A DNA stretch of 64,000 bases from Rhyacophila brunnea (lineage: Eukaryota; Arthropoda; Insecta; Trichoptera; Rhyacophilidae): the NCBI GenBank assembly GCA_022495005.1, contig JAGYXB010000508.1, forward strand, positions 310,001 to 374,000. The letters are read 5' to 3'. Within the stretch, counting starts at the first letter, position 1. Each line of letters begins with the position of its first letter. The notes below the pieces were generated by a model. That model was not told the origin of the DNA. It saw nothing but the letters and a program-made list of their open reading frames with translations, and searched no databases. The translations under genes and the position numbers were made by a program. Shown here one piece after another: positions 34,936 through 47,093 of this stretch.

Positions 34936-36037
34936 TAAAGAAATTGATGGTGTGAATTATCGTTTTAGCGGTGCTACTATCTATACATGTGAAATTGTTA
35001 ACGAATGAAGTATCTTTCTTGATTTGCGTTAATGTTGCTTAGTGTTATTTGAATTAGAGAAAAAATCTACTTCGTTTAAAATCTTAAACAAATATAAATA
35101 TTATATCTAATGTTTTAACAGTCGGTAGGTAATTGAATTTCACAGTTTTGCGGCTCAAGTAAAATCGTGTAATTAATAACCGTCTGATAATGAGATGACA
35201 GCTTCTCCGGACGCAAAACGATCATTTTGTCTGTTGGAATACCTGTCATGTTATTGTTGGCACTACTAAGATTTATTAAATTCATTCTTTCAGCAGTCGC
35301 CTACGGACCTGCCTAAATATTATGAAAATAATAATTTATGTAAAATAAAGAATAGATTTTCATATTGTGGACAGATTATGAATTATTTGTTTATTAAAAA
35401 CATTCGTGAAAGATAGGATGGTAATTAAAATTCTGAAGTGAAATTTGTTAAAAAAAATAGTAAACATTTTTTGTTGGTGGAAATTGATGTTTATGTCAAC
35501 TGTCAACACAAGCGATCACCGACAATTTCATCCACATGAAATATGAAAAAAAGTAGATTACAATTTGAAAACATACTGATTTGTAAGTTTTCGTCTTGTC
35601 TCACATAATTGCGAGTGCGTTATTTTCGAGATGTTTATTTTGAGATATCGAGAATCGAGATGAAAAAGCTGTGAAAATTTCATCATTAATGGTCCAGTGA
35701 GTTTTGAGCTATAAACATACAATCAAACAAACAGACGGAGACATTTAAAATTTATTATTAATATAGATACATAAGTCGTGTGTTAGATTTAATTATATAA
35801 TAATCCCATCTACTCGAACTTAAATTGATGATGATGATTTTGAAATATTCGTGTTTGATTTTATATTTTATTTCATATATTTACATAATTGATATAAAGT
35901 AGGTATTTTTCTCTCTAAATGAAGTATCATCAACATTGTTACATTTCAGAGATACATTTAATATTTCAACAAACGTACAACGATGATAAATCTAAATAAT
36001 AATATAGAAGTAAGTAGGTAATTATAAAATAGACTAA
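34936..36037. other. AT-rich non-coding stretch
   Basis: Nothing recognisable. Confidence 0.4.
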
Positions 36038-36728
36038 CTGCCGTATTCATACACTTTTGAACCGCATTCAACGCAGTAAGCGGTTTATCGGACAAATAAG
36101 AAAACTATAAAAAATGCATACGTCACGAAGATGCGTACAGGAATGCGCACCAAACTTAAAATGGCGGCGATCTGCGCGAGCTATCAGTGTCACTTTAATA
36201 TACGTCTAAAATGAGTTCATCACAACAAGCGTTTAGTAGGAGACTTGAAACGTGCCGTTGTGCTATAATCGGATTCCTGATGATGCTAAATGATGCTAAA
36301 TGCTTGTAAAAATGTATACAGATCGTGGATCGATGGAGATGTATGTAATATTGTCAATGAGTCTGCGAAGCTGTATTGCCATATTATGGAAATATTTACT
36401 GGGTGTACTTTATCATTTTGTGCATTAAGAAGTATAAATAAATATGATTTTATAACAAATAAATTATTTAAAGTTCATGATAATTATTCATTTATAATTA
36501 TTAAATTTATATGGTCCCGTTTGTACATTTTTACACCTATTCACAATTTCAAAATTTAAAATTAATTATCGGGAAATTTAAATTTAAAAGTTGGTAACAT
36601 TATCCACGGCATGACGCGTATTACGTCAGTGACGTGACGTCACTATTCGACAGATTCAAATTAGGTTTATGCATGAAAATTTGCAGTAAATAGCTTGAAT
36701 GCAGTTTGCTGTTATATGCATACGCCAG
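36038..36728. mobile_element. PIF/Harbinger-like MITE, 691 bp
   Basis: The left end CTGCCGTATTCATACA and, as reverse complement, the right end CTGGCGTATGCATATA are inverted repeats, with a second shared block (CGCATTCAACGCAGTAAGCG against CTGCATTCAAGCTATTTACTGC) inside. The 3-bp duplication TAA on both sides (36035-36037, 36729-36731) matches the TWA preference of PIF/Harbinger. A short frame starting with ATG at 36211 (MSSSQQAFSRRLETCRCAII) is present, but nothing identifies it. Confidence 0.75.
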
Positions 36729-36731
36729 TAA

Positions 36732-37331
36732 CAAACTTTGTTTAAGTAATTTTATGAGTAATTGTGAGGTGTTCTATGATATCAAATACTACTAAGGACT
36801 CATGCGCAATTAATTCAGTTAATAAATAAGGTAAATAATTACATTAGCTAGGAAAATGTTAGTGCAATATTTAACCACGTGATGGTGAACACTCATTTTT
36901 CATAACTAAGTCTGCACAGTATGTATTCATATGCAAATTAGTTTATGACTTGCTTTTTTATTCTCATTTCTGTATGAAAAGAAAGAGCATTATTCAGCAA
37001 ATTGCACGTTACGAAATATTAAATTCATGCATCAGCATCTTGGTGCATACCTGTGATGGTAGTCTCATAACAATGTTAATAACAATAGCAAACACACCTG
37101 TCATAATTTGTATAACACCCACAAAAGAGAATTTATTATTAAATACTGTATTGCAATATTTTATTGAGTATTGTTATGTATTATGATGTTGCATTATATT
37201 GTATTAAGAGCTACACGTTTACTAGTATATTAGTCTGCTGCTGCACTCCGCACTGCCCTTCGTTGTGAAGGATACTGAATATAATGAAACCCTTAGGTAT
37301 CTTCCTTATATCCTATATATCTCGCATATCC
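36732..37331. other. AT-rich non-coding stretch
   Basis: Nothing recognisable. Confidence 0.4.
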
Positions 37332-37354
37332 TTAGGTATAAAAATCTTTTTTGA

Positions 37355-37443
37355 AAAAAGTAAGCCACCCCGGCAGGGAATCGAACCCTGCATCTCCCGG
37401 GTTTACGCCCCATCCGCGCATTACCTCTATGCTACGCAGTGAC
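37355..37443 (-). repeat. tRNA-like SINE unit, left arm
   Basis: On the minus strand: A box TAGCATAGAGGTAATGCG, B box GGGTTCGATTCCC within a paired T stem (GCAGG/CCTGC), then GGCTTACTTTTTT, a Pol III terminator-like T run. The acceptor stem cannot pair, so an intact tRNA is excluded. Confidence 0.7.
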
Positions 37444-37536
37444 ATACTAATTGCGACAAATTTTAACTATTGGCCACTTTTAATACCCATTCATCAGCGC
37501 TCTTCTAAATCAAGCTACTTTGGCAATCGATTTTTT

Positions 37537-37602
37537 TCAATAATTAGAATGTACATTCTTAAATCTTGTGAATTATTCGTTGAATAAAAGAAATAGTTAA
37601 TT
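37537..37602 (+). repeat. Direct repeat 1 next to the inverted duplication
   Basis: The segment starting TCAATAATTAGAAT recurs at 37958-38026 in the same orientation, at about 90% identity. One copy is in the spacer of the inverted duplication and the other just outside its right arm. Confidence 0.85.
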
Positions 37603-37802
37603 ATAAATTATTAGCAAGTTCAAATAAGTTACATCATAAAAAAATATTGGAGAAATCCACGACGTCGGTTAGTAATTGAAGTAATAGGTATCTACTTTGA
37701 TTTAATAAACAAAAATCGATTGCCAAAGTAGCTTAATTTAGAAGAGCGCTGATGAGTGGGTATTAAAAGTGGCCAATAGTTAAAATTTGTCGCAATTAGT
37801 AT

Positions 37803-37893
37803 GTCACTGCGTAGCATAGAGGTAATGCGCGGATGGGGCGTAAACCCGGGAGATGCAGGGTTCGTTTCCCTGCCGGGGTGGCTTACTTTTTTA
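37803..37893 (+). repeat. tRNA-like SINE unit, right arm
   Basis: Same unit as in the left arm, on the plus strand, with the B box changed to GGGTTCGTTTCCC and the T run at 37888-37892. It is followed by an A run and TTTTTT. Confidence 0.7.
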
Positions 37894-37957
37894 AAAAAAG
37901 ATTTTTTCTATTGGGTATAATATGTTTTCTCAGAGTGATTTTCAAAATTATGTAGGT

Positions 37958-38026
37958 TCAATAATTAGAATGGTACATTCTTAAATTTTGTGAATTATTT
38001 CTTTGAATAAAATAAATAGTTAATTA
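37958..38026 (+). repeat. Direct repeat 2
   Basis: Second copy of the 37537-37602 segment; see there. Confidence 0.85.
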
Positions 38027-41000
38027 CTATTATAATGGGTTGACAAACATGCGTCGTTGCTTTGACTCTCTTCATTACCATCAATACCATCTGACCATCA
38101 CATATAATATGTCACCGACAGTGTAAAGCTGTGCGATCTGGAGGATCCATTCAAAGGAAAATCGACAGGTTGCACATAAATTTGTTTCGTATTTAGGTGC
38201 CTAAAATTGAACAGGAAGCAAATTAACGTCATCTGTAATAGTAGGTACCTATCTCAATTCAGTTAGTTCTTTGGTCAGTGACACACATGTCATCGAGAGT
38301 GGTGATAGTTTAAGATACTTCACAAAAGGAGCTTTCTAACCTAATGTTATTGGTTGAAGCAGAAATTCACTGAATAATGTCTGGGGTTCCAAGTTGCACT
38401 CAGTCAAAACCAAAATATCGCCTGTTCAGTGCTTGCCTGCATGAAGTATACGATGGAGATATGTGATGATGGAATGACCTGACAAGACAGAAGACGATTG
38501 GTGACCGACATGGAATGGAATGTATACGTAGATTGAAGAAAAATGATTAAATTTATATTGTGGTATCTCCTATTAAACGACACATAATATAAGAACTATC
38601 CCAGTTTTGAAAAGATGTTTGGAACAACGAACGTGTTCTTATATAGGTAATAATATAATAATAGCATTATCTGTGCATTAGGTATTCACTAAATACAATG
38701 TATTTTGGGCATAGCTGTACTTAAGTTTTTTGCCCTTTTTGTGCCTTCTCTTGCATAATGTATTATGAAGGAGCTCGTAAATAAATTTTATATGGCCAGT
38801 GAATTTTCGTATTTCATATTAACGATCCTTAATTTTATTTTCATGGAATTTTTCAAGAAAGGTTTGGTTTGGTACCCTATGTATCTAATTATCTTCTAGA
38901 CTAGGATAAAATAAAAATATACTGATGTCTGATATAGTTTGTTTTTACTTGTATACTTAAATAATCATGTTTTCTTGTACTCGTGTTATTAATCTTAGGC
39001 CCAAGTTACTCAAATAAATATTATATTTCCCAAAGGTTGAAACATAAATAATATGGTGACGCAAATTATTCTCATTCACTAAATCATACGTAAAAGCAAT
39101 TCATTCTAGTTTGTAGCCTAATACATAATATAAAGGTACCTAAACTAAACAAACAAAATGTTAATAAACAGGTGGAAAAGTAGGTGCCTACCTTTCACAT
39201 GGGAGATAAACATAACAAACAATTCACTGTAAATGAAAATTTATGTATTCGACTTATTTAAATATACCACCAACAATAATAAGGGTGTAAGCTTATATTA
39301 TGAAAATATACCCACAGAGTACGAAAATTTGCAATAAAATCTATAAACTGGGAACAGTACAATAACATAATTTTAAGTATAGTCAAATATTTTAAGTTAA
39401 TATGGTCATACTTAACAGATTCATGAAATTTTTCAATACTAAAATTCCTAGTTTTCCTTTTATTAACTTTATCGTAAGCATCCTGAAAAATATTCTTTTA
39501 TTCATTTTTACAAAAATGACGATATATGTTTCCAAATGAGTAAATTGTATTAACAATATTAATTTAACTATTTAATTAAAACATGTATTATTATTATATA
39601 TTAATTGCACTGTTATCTACGTGGTGTAACTAAGTTGTAATTGTTTTACAACAAAGTTTTTGTTAATTCTACCATATTTTAATAATCTTAGTTTCACAAT
39701 CATCCATCATTGATGTTATGATACGCATATAAATGTCATCAGAACTGACTGAATTATGTAGTTTTCTTGCAATTGGTGGTAGTTATAAGTTTCCTCGGCT
39801 CATCGTCAAGACTCCAGATATTATAATAATGACAGATTGCTTTAATAAATACTAGTAAATACCTATAGCAAAGTTATCACGACTAAAAGTCAGGTATGTA
39901 GATACATTTACAGGAAATTATACTATCTGTTTCACTGAACAACATAGCTGGCGAGTTAAATTTATGTGCATAAAACTTCAATACCATTAAAATACGATCA
40001 TTTATCGAACCTACCTGTCGGTCTCGTATAAAAACTTTGCCAATCGAACGGGAGGGACGAAAACCTCTCTCGGGGATTTTCCCACGCATTAATTGACATC
40101 CCTACCGAATTTGTTCAAAAGTAATTCTCAAACGGCCGTCTCAACTGTCGTAAAAACGTCAAGGCTCAGCGTCGCGACGCCGGCGTCATTAATTTGGCGG
40201 GAAAATTAGCCTGATAATGCTGCCTTCATATACTCGTGCAGTAATTGAATCAAGGCGTCGAAAAAGCTGTGAGAGTCTTCTTAAGATTTTTCCTCGAGAT
40301 AGTGTCTCTAGTGAAATTTATCATGCTTAAAACTACATCAAATATTAACATAATTGCATCATTATTTTTATAGTAAAACTACCTATAAACTGTATTTATC
40401 ATTAGGATAGCTCTGTTACCCGAGAAGTCTTTTTTGAAGGTTATTCAAACAAGCTCATCCAGTAATATTTACTTTGAACTTTTTTGCATCAATTTTGCTG
40501 ACGCCAATAACTCAAAGATCTTCAAAGATGTAGTATCTAGTAAGCGATTCGCAATCTATCAAAACTTGTTAAAGATAGTTACGGGTCACGTGACTGAATC
40601 TTAGTAAATTTGACGAGGTCTGGTTCACCATATATGTACAAATTATATGGCAAATGATTAAAGCAAAGTATCGTACATATCTCAGATTAGTTTAACATTT
40701 TCGTTGCGAACAGGATGTCTTTCCAATGCTTGCAGTTTCTGAGGCTCATCGGCGGTCATCGTCCATGTCTCTGATCTATATAATATCAACACCAACGATC
40801 TATATAATATGCACCTATAAGGCGAAATACATTGTATTAATTATATTATTATAGTACATATTCCATATAAATTAATAATGATCAGTTTCGTCGTTTTCAA
40901 TGAAACATTCTCAACTGATACAAAATATAGAATCTAACAGCTATTTACATTTATAAATTTAAAGAAAAAGTTATTTATTGAAATATGGGTATCGTTCATC

Positions 41001-42180
41001 TACCTACTTTTAAAGTTAATGTAACTTATACATTGCATTAGCGCATATCATCATTTTATGATGATCATTGTGTATCATAAGTAGGGTAAGAGCTCTGGGG
41101 AAGTAGGGGGGGGGGGTTATTATAGATTGTCAGGTGGGCGGAGCCCTATTCAAATTATTTTAAGTCCAGGCATTTTTGATAAATTCAGAATTAAATATAA
41201 ACGCCAAAACTTTATATTGTATTTAATCGACACTGATGCTATGAGAAAAAAAAATCCATATTATGCGGTGTTGTATTTAATATGTTGTGTTTATTTTTTA
41301 ACATACATTTAAAGTGTATTTTAATCCTAATTTAACTTATATTCTGATATAATAATCGTACCAATCGATTCAATGAACAAAAATATCTTTAAGTGCGGAA
41401 TCTTTTAACTTTCGGATTTTTACTGTCCATATAAAGTAGACTTTTTCATAATAATTGTTTCAATTTTTTTCAGATTTATTATTATTTTACTTATATAAAA
41501 GTCTTATCTGCAAAAAAGAAGTCTTATTTCTACATATTTGTATTAAAATAAAGAAAACTTATTTATAGGCTTTTCGTTTGTTCGCAAAATAAACTCCCAC
41601 AATTTTTTCCTAAATACTCATTAAACTAACGATTGAATTTAAATCTGATCGTCTATAAGCTTGAAAATGTTTGGCCATTTTATCCGTCATTGATTTTATA
41701 CATTCTAAGATTTCTTTGTTCATCTGGAGTGGTTAAACTTTTTATCGCAAAATATTCCTTTTATTTCGAAAGTTTAGCTGGTATCAATTCCATGTGCTGA
41801 ATAAATTTGGCGAGTATCTGTAAAATATTAAAACGATTTCGGAACTCTTAAATTTCCATAAAGTGGAAGTGCAGATTTGCTTACTTCATTATTTTTCGCT
41901 GAGAAAGAGTGAGCGATGGGTGGAAAGTTATTCAAGAAATATTTTCGAAAACTGGGTTTTGTTTCAGCAAAAATAAAGTTTATTTCTTTTCGAACCGTTT
42001 ATCGCTTCCTTCTGATATAATAAAGAAATTAACTAACTAAAAAACTGTATAAAATAATTATTTTCAGCATATTAGACTGTGAATTTATAATACATTAGCT
42101 GTTTATTTATAATACATCTGCTTTTATAATTTAGCGTTAATTATTACTAATTATGTGCTTACTTCATCTTTCCATGTAAG
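38027..42180. other. Long AT-rich non-coding stretch
   Basis: No gene is supported across 4.1 kb. A GC-richer patch at 40130-40210 contains a perfect 12-bp palindrome GCGTCGCGACGC (40169-40180) and TTGGCGGGAAA, but no open frame. A G run lies at about 41107-41117. Confidence 0.4.
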
Positions 42181-42410
42181 TCTCGATCATGGCCCCCACA
42201 ATCGCGGGGGCTGACAGGGCTTTAGCCTAGGGGCCTGGACTCTGGGAGGGCCCGGCGTAGGGGTTGACTTGATAAGTGAGATATACACACATTACAAAAT
42301 TGCCCTAATGCGAGAAGTCACCTGCGGTGCAATTTTACTTAAAGAGTATTAAAATTTCTAAATGTCTAATGTGTGAAGCAATTTTTGATTATTCTGTGTC
42401 GATATTCGAC

Positions 42411-42422
42411 AACTCCATACTT
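42411..42422. repeat. LINE target-site duplication, left
   Basis: AACTCCATACTT at 42411-42422 is repeated exactly at 44926-44937. The uninterrupted MITE copy at 20941 has CAACTCCATAATTCAA at this place, which confirms the empty site. Confidence 0.93.
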
Positions 42423-44699
42423 TGAGGAGGGCCAGAAGGGCCTTACAAGCAGCGCGAAGATCGCTGGAGGGGCCGCTGCACGCGGACCATCCGCTTGCGG
42501 TCACCTACAGGACCACTAGACTCAAGTTCAAAAAGGCAATCAGTAAGGCTAAGAAGGTGCACTGGAGAGAGTTCGTCACTGAAATGGGTGGCAATGATCC
42601 GTGGGGCCCCCCCTTCCGCGTGATGAAGCTGGGCTTACGGCCCGGAAAAGTCATGTCGGCAGTACGGCGCCCCGACGGATCGTTCACCAATAGCTCTGAA
42701 GAGTCCGCCACAGTCCTGTTGGATGCTCTTATCCCGCAAGACAACGAGTCGCTCGACATTGACAACGACCGATTTCAGCAGCTTCGCGTCTATGCGCTGC
42801 TCCCCTTAAACACTCCGCGATCCGCAGCCACTACCATGTCCGAGCTAGGGATCCTGTTTGCCAGCCTCCCGATTGGCAAAGCCCCCGGGCTTGACTGCAT
42901 AGATAACGCGCTAGCGAGAAGGGCGTGGTCTCTTGCCTCACACGAGATCACGCAACTCTACAAAGAATGCATGAGTAGTGGCATATTCCCCGACTGCTGG
43001 AAAAAGGGTCATCTCACGGTGATCCCCAAAGCCGGCAGTCGCCCTCCTTGTGACCCGAAAGCGTATAGACTGATTACGCTCCTTCCCGTCTTCGGGAAGA
43101 TATTGGAAAGATTGATAAACAGCAGGATTGAGTCCCACCTATCGGAAAACTGTCCAATCTCGCAAAGACAATTTGGGTTTAGACCCGGAAAGTCCACCGA
43201 GGATGCGATTCGCTTTGTGATCGATTCTGTGGAGAGCTCTGGCAAGGACCTCGTTGCCGGGATTTTTTTCGACATAGCGGGCGCGTTTGATACTGCGTGG
43301 TGGCCCTTGGTTCTGGCAAAGCTTAGGCTGAAACAGATCCCCGGGGACCTCTTTGCCTTAGTTCAAAGCTACTTCAGCAATAGGGAGATAACCTACGACT
43401 CCGGCCCCAGCCTGATTCACAGGAGGACCACCATGGGGTGTCCCCAGGGCTCCGTCCTGGGACCCTTCTGTGGAACATTCTGTTTGACGACGTTCTGTCC
43501 CTGCCACTGCCTCCGGGCTGCACGCTCGTTGCGTACGCCGACGACTTGCTCCTGCTTGTTGGGGCGACCAGCCGACCGGCACTTGAGCGTGCAGCCACGG
43601 ACGCCTTGGGCAGAATCCTTAATTGGGGCTTGCTGAACAAGCTGACCTTTGCCCCGAGCAAAACGGAAGCTGTCCTCCTCAGGGGTAGTTCTCGGGTCAA
43701 CATAACTCGACGGCCGCCCACGGTTCGTTTTGGCCAGACCTCAGTGCGTTTCTCCGAAAGGGTTACGTATCTGGGAGTAATTCTTGATGACAAGCTGTCT
43801 TTCGTTCACCACGCCAAGACGGCCGTCTCTAAGGCCAATTCGGCCTATCAGAGAATGGCCCGAATGGCGGGCAGCAATTGGGGACTTAAGCCCAGAGCCC
43901 TTAAGGTTGCATACGGCGCAATTTTCATGGGAATTGCCGGTTACACCTCCAGCATTTGGCATTCTCGAGTAAACTCCTTAACTCTCGTGAGACGCGCACT
44001 ATTAAGCGGGCAGCGACTTGCGCTGATCTCGCTTACCAAAGCCTACCGCACAACTTCTACTGACGCGCTTGCCGTACTCGCGGGGGTGCTACCCCTCGAT
44101 CTGCACGTCCAAGTCAGAGGATCGATCACCCCCCTCTTGAGGGGGATCAGCACAATACTCGCCGGTGTCCATCTGACACCACCGCAGAGATCCGAGGACG
44201 TTCCTTACAGGAAGACTGTAAGTGACATTGTGTACAAGACCGCATTTGCGGCATGGCAGGCGAGGTGGACCGCCTCCTCCAAGGGGCGGCACACTTACCG
44301 TTTTTTCCAGACGTATTCTGCAGGCACCAAACTAGAAGACTCCAACCTTCACACTGGATTAGCCAGTTCCTCACCGGCCATGGCAACTTCACCGCCAGAC
44401 TCCACGAGTTTGGCTTGATAGTAGATGGGCCGGGTTGTACCTGCGGGCATGACCACCAAGATGTTGAACACATCCTCTGAGATTGCCCGCTTATGGAACT
44501 CGAACGAGCGGAGCTGTTTGCCAGGGTCCGTCCTCACATGGGCCCAATTGGTCATAGAGATTTGATAGCAACCGAGGTCAACTTTGCGGTAATCGAGAAA
44601 TTTGCAGCGTCATATGGGGAGCGGGATAGTCCCGACTCTTCTGTAGACTCATCCATTTCAATTCGTGACACTCAGTATGCGGGTACACAAAGCGCTTAA
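42423..44699 (+). pseudogene. R1-clade reverse transcriptase, broken by two frameshifts and one stop
   Basis: The protein copies its own RNA into DNA at a nicked target. Visible motifs in order: linker; GKAPGLDCIDNALARRAW; KAYRLITLLPVFGKILERLI; FGFRPGKSTEDAI; the catalytic FDIAGAFD (about 43268); GCPQGSVLGP (43438); the catalytic YADD (about 43533); NKLTFAPSKTEAVLL; TYLGVILD; then a thumb-like region and the C-terminal FLTGHGNFTARLHEFGL with CTCG...H...C zinc knuckle typical of R1. Lesion 1: one base missing at about 43463-43467, just after the GSVLGP motif. Lesion 2: one base missing in the T run at 44301-44306. Lesion 3: TGA at 44478-44480 inside the zinc knuckle. The frame then continues to a stop at 44697. 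There is no ATG at the 5' end because the copy is truncated. Related clades such as LOA or I are less likely because of the C-terminal motif. Confidence 0.9.
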
Positions 44700-44925
44700 C
44701 GTCAGCGGATAGCAGAGCCAGTCCAAAAACAAACATTTTCTTTCTTAACTTTCTTCTTTCAGCACTACGGTGCATGGTTGCAGCATCAGTCCCGTGCGGC
44801 TCCGTCTCGGGACGGAATGAGCACTTAAAATCACTTCTTTCAGACACGTTTAAAGCGTCATAGAAAGCGGCCGTGCATATCCACGGTTGTGCATATATGA
44901 CGGGTGGTGGTGGGCACTTTAACGT
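42423..44925 (+). mobile_element. R1-clade non-LTR retrotransposon, 5'-truncated, ~2.5 kb
   Basis: The element runs from just after the left 12-bp duplication to just before the right one. It keeps the linker, reverse transcriptase, and C-terminal zinc-knuckle region of the second protein plus a ~225-bp 3' UTR. The first protein, the apurinic endonuclease domain and the 5' UTR are missing, as expected for incomplete reverse transcription. It ends without a poly-A tail. It is far more GC-rich than the surroundings. Confidence 0.92.
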
Positions 44926-44937
44926 AACTCCATACTT
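44926..44937. repeat. LINE target-site duplication, right
   Basis: AACTCCATACTT, identical to 42411-42422. The MITE sequence resumes here. Confidence 0.93.
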
Positions 44938-45105
44938 CAAGTGGATTTATTTAACAATACAAAAAAATCGCTAAAAATACACCGAATACCATTAATTTTA
45001 CCCGAAACAAGATTTAGAAAACGATTATGTAGAGCGTCCTACTGCTTATAACACTAGCGATGGGTAGAGGGGCCCGCTTTAAGATGTGGGGGCCATGGTC
45101 TCGAT

Positions 45106-46540
45106 GTATGTAGATCACTCAGGGGTATTATTTAACGAATTAATTTCAAGTGAAGAAAATTTACAGAGTAGGTATTTTATTTTTCACTATTAAAGTGTTT
45201 CATTAATATTAGAATTGGTTATATACTTTAAAGATCATCAGCATATTTGAAAAGGATAAGTTTCGGGCAATATTCTATAAACAAACTTCACGATAGTTGA
45301 AAGAGCAACATCCCGTAAAAATAGATTTTATCATAAAACAATAAACCACACTGATAAACTTTGCATGTTCAGAGACAGTGAACCTTCGATTTTATTGAAA
45401 TTTGTTAAAATAAAATTAGTTAAGCAGATAATGAGCTTATTTTTTTTTATTAATGCATCATTTGGAATTTCGGTTTACGTGACCATGTCACGAAAAAGAA
45501 CTAAACTAGTTACCTTGCTACGCTCCACTATCGTAACAAAACAATTTATAACAATAGGTCTTTTTTCAAATATACAAAATATACAAATGTAAAAAGCACA
45601 TACGAAATACTTATTTCGAGGTTTCAACTACTGGGCTCGTTTTTTTAAGTGTCACTGTTTTCGCTGAAAGTTATTTCATTTAAAATTAAATTATTTTTCC
45701 TCTGAAAAAATTTCTACTCGACATACACACACAATTTAAAAAGTTTTTTTTTATGAAAAGTTTATCAAGTAGGCTGAATTTAATGGCACTTTATGTTACT
45801 ACAAGTGAAAACATTTTTAAAACTTTCACTGTATTACATTACTTCGACGTTTTCGAAAATTTCTTCAAAAAGTACAGGAACTTCTCCATTGTTAAATCTT
45901 ATGAATAAATATTATGCTGTAAAAGTTATTTCGGGCCACATTAAAACTTCATTCGCTACGCTCCTTTTGGCGTGTGTAAATTCCTAGAATATGGTTTCCA
46001 TCTATGATACTAGTCTTGAAGTTTCCTACCGATGTGATTTTCCAACTTTGTCTTATTTTTCTTGTAACACCAGCAAGAGAATATCGAGTGTTTAATATTA
46101 TTTTCAAATATCATTTCCTGCCTTAAAGTTTGTTCCTGAAGTTGGTGTTTCATAAAAAAACTTTCAAAGTTTAGTAAAACTTTGAACCTATTTAATAATT
46201 AGATTTCTTCTTACAATACCTACATAATATTTGCATTGTTATTTCATTTCCATGATAATATAAGCAGTGTGCTTTACTTTAATGTAACCTTGTTTACTAT
46301 GGAAGTAAAGATTATATAATTATGGGAAGGGAAAAATAACAATAGATAATTCATCAACATCAAGTAGACACGATTCAAGAGATACAGTCATCTCGGAATG
46401 AAAGATTTTATGGTATGTGTATGACGGATAGTAGAGGAGAAAGCATGTATATATTATTAATATTAATACTATCGACAGAGGGTACTTGATGGATTGAATT
46501 TAAATTCTGATGGATTTAAGTTTTGTACTATTCCATTTGC
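45106..46540. other. AT-rich non-coding stretch
   Basis: No gene is supported. Two CTACGCTCC words (about 45518 and 45956) occur in otherwise different contexts. No element ends were recognised. Confidence 0.35.
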
Positions 46541-46544
46541 TGTA

Positions 46545-46780
46545 TTACTATGTCATCTGCGCTTTGCCGATGACATAGTAATTTTCTCGAAAGACCTTCA
46601 TAGCAGAATGCAGAAAATCACTGAAGTAAGCAACAAAATAGGCTTGAAAATAAATGAAACAAATACGAAAATTGTGTTCAACTGCTTTGCGCGCCAAAAA
46701 ACGATCCTCATCAATGAATGGCACTCAGCTTGAACAGGTATATGCCAGACTAATTTTCCACCAGCCGGTTCCAATCCAAT
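46545..46780 (+). pseudogene. RTE-type reverse transcriptase fragment
   Basis: About 45 residues preserve the catalytic palm motif: LRFADDIVIFSKDLHSRMQK followed by ITEVSNKIGLKINETNTKIV. This corresponds to RTE-type HLRFADDIVL...L...S..IGLKIN..KTK. After a frameshift the next piece reads SMNGTQLEQVYARL, matching the VNGxxIEEV-like strand that follows in RTE proteins. No other part of the element is attached. It is the only RTE remnant here on the plus strand. Confidence 0.8.
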
Positions 46781-47085
46781 TCCATGAAGTCTACAATAAA
46801 TTGATTATCCGTAGGTGTCGACGGATGATTTCTACCTAAAAGTCATTTTTTTGTACTTCCTTCGTAAATAGTCTTTACAATATAATAGTGAATACATGCA
46901 AATTCTACAGTTAAGAAGTATTTCATTCTGATTTTTTTATTACCTACCTATTGATTTTTATCAATATAGATTTGGAGGACATATGGGGTAAAACTGAAAT
47001 ACCTATAATATGAATGCATCTTCTAGAAAAGTATTTTATTTAAATAACATTCCGTTATATTGTAGACCTTATTGTTTATTTTTTT
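46781..47085. other. AT-rich non-coding stretch
   Basis: Nothing recognisable. Confidence 0.35.
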
Positions 47086-47093
47086 GTCTAGAC

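Larger units (their letters stand above)
37332..37920. repeat. Inverted duplication, ~205-bp arms, 173-bp spacer
   Basis: The left arm (37332-37537) and right arm (37711-37920) are reverse complements with only about three substitutions plus small indels in the A/T runs, so roughly 98% identical. Each arm carries a complete tRNA-like unit, a flanking body (CTACTTTGGCAATCGATTTT side), and a Pol III-style T run after the B box. The units point away from each other. The arms could pair into a long hairpin. Confidence 0.93.
42188..45097 (+). mobile_element. CATGGCCC-family MITE, copy 3, carrying an R1-clade LINE
   Basis: It begins CATGGCCCCCACAATCGCGG and ends AAGATGTGGGGGCCATG. Perfect 8-bp duplications GTCTCGAT flank it at 42180-42187 and 45098-45105. 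Without the LINE and one target repeat it would be about 395 bp, in line with the other copies. The 8-bp duplication suggests a hAT-like mechanism even though the ends begin with CAT instead of CAG. Confidence 0.93.

Noticed and set aside
37355..37443. Possible functional tRNA gene pair in the inverted duplication
   Set aside because: The acceptor stem cannot form in either copy and the anticodon loop has no standard form, so these are tRNA-derived repeat units.
38360..38580. LINE C-terminus-like peptide (NDLTRQKTIGDRHG)
   Set aside because: Only a short suggestive string was seen, with no second motif in order and no 3' end signature.
41107..41117. G run as a quadruplex or regulatory site
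   Set aside because: It is one uninterrupted homopolymer without the spaced G tracts that would support a quadruplex claim.
42505..44940. Numerous antisense open frames across the R1-clade LINE
   Set aside because: They are shadows of the GC-rich reverse transcriptase frame on the other strand and show no domain.
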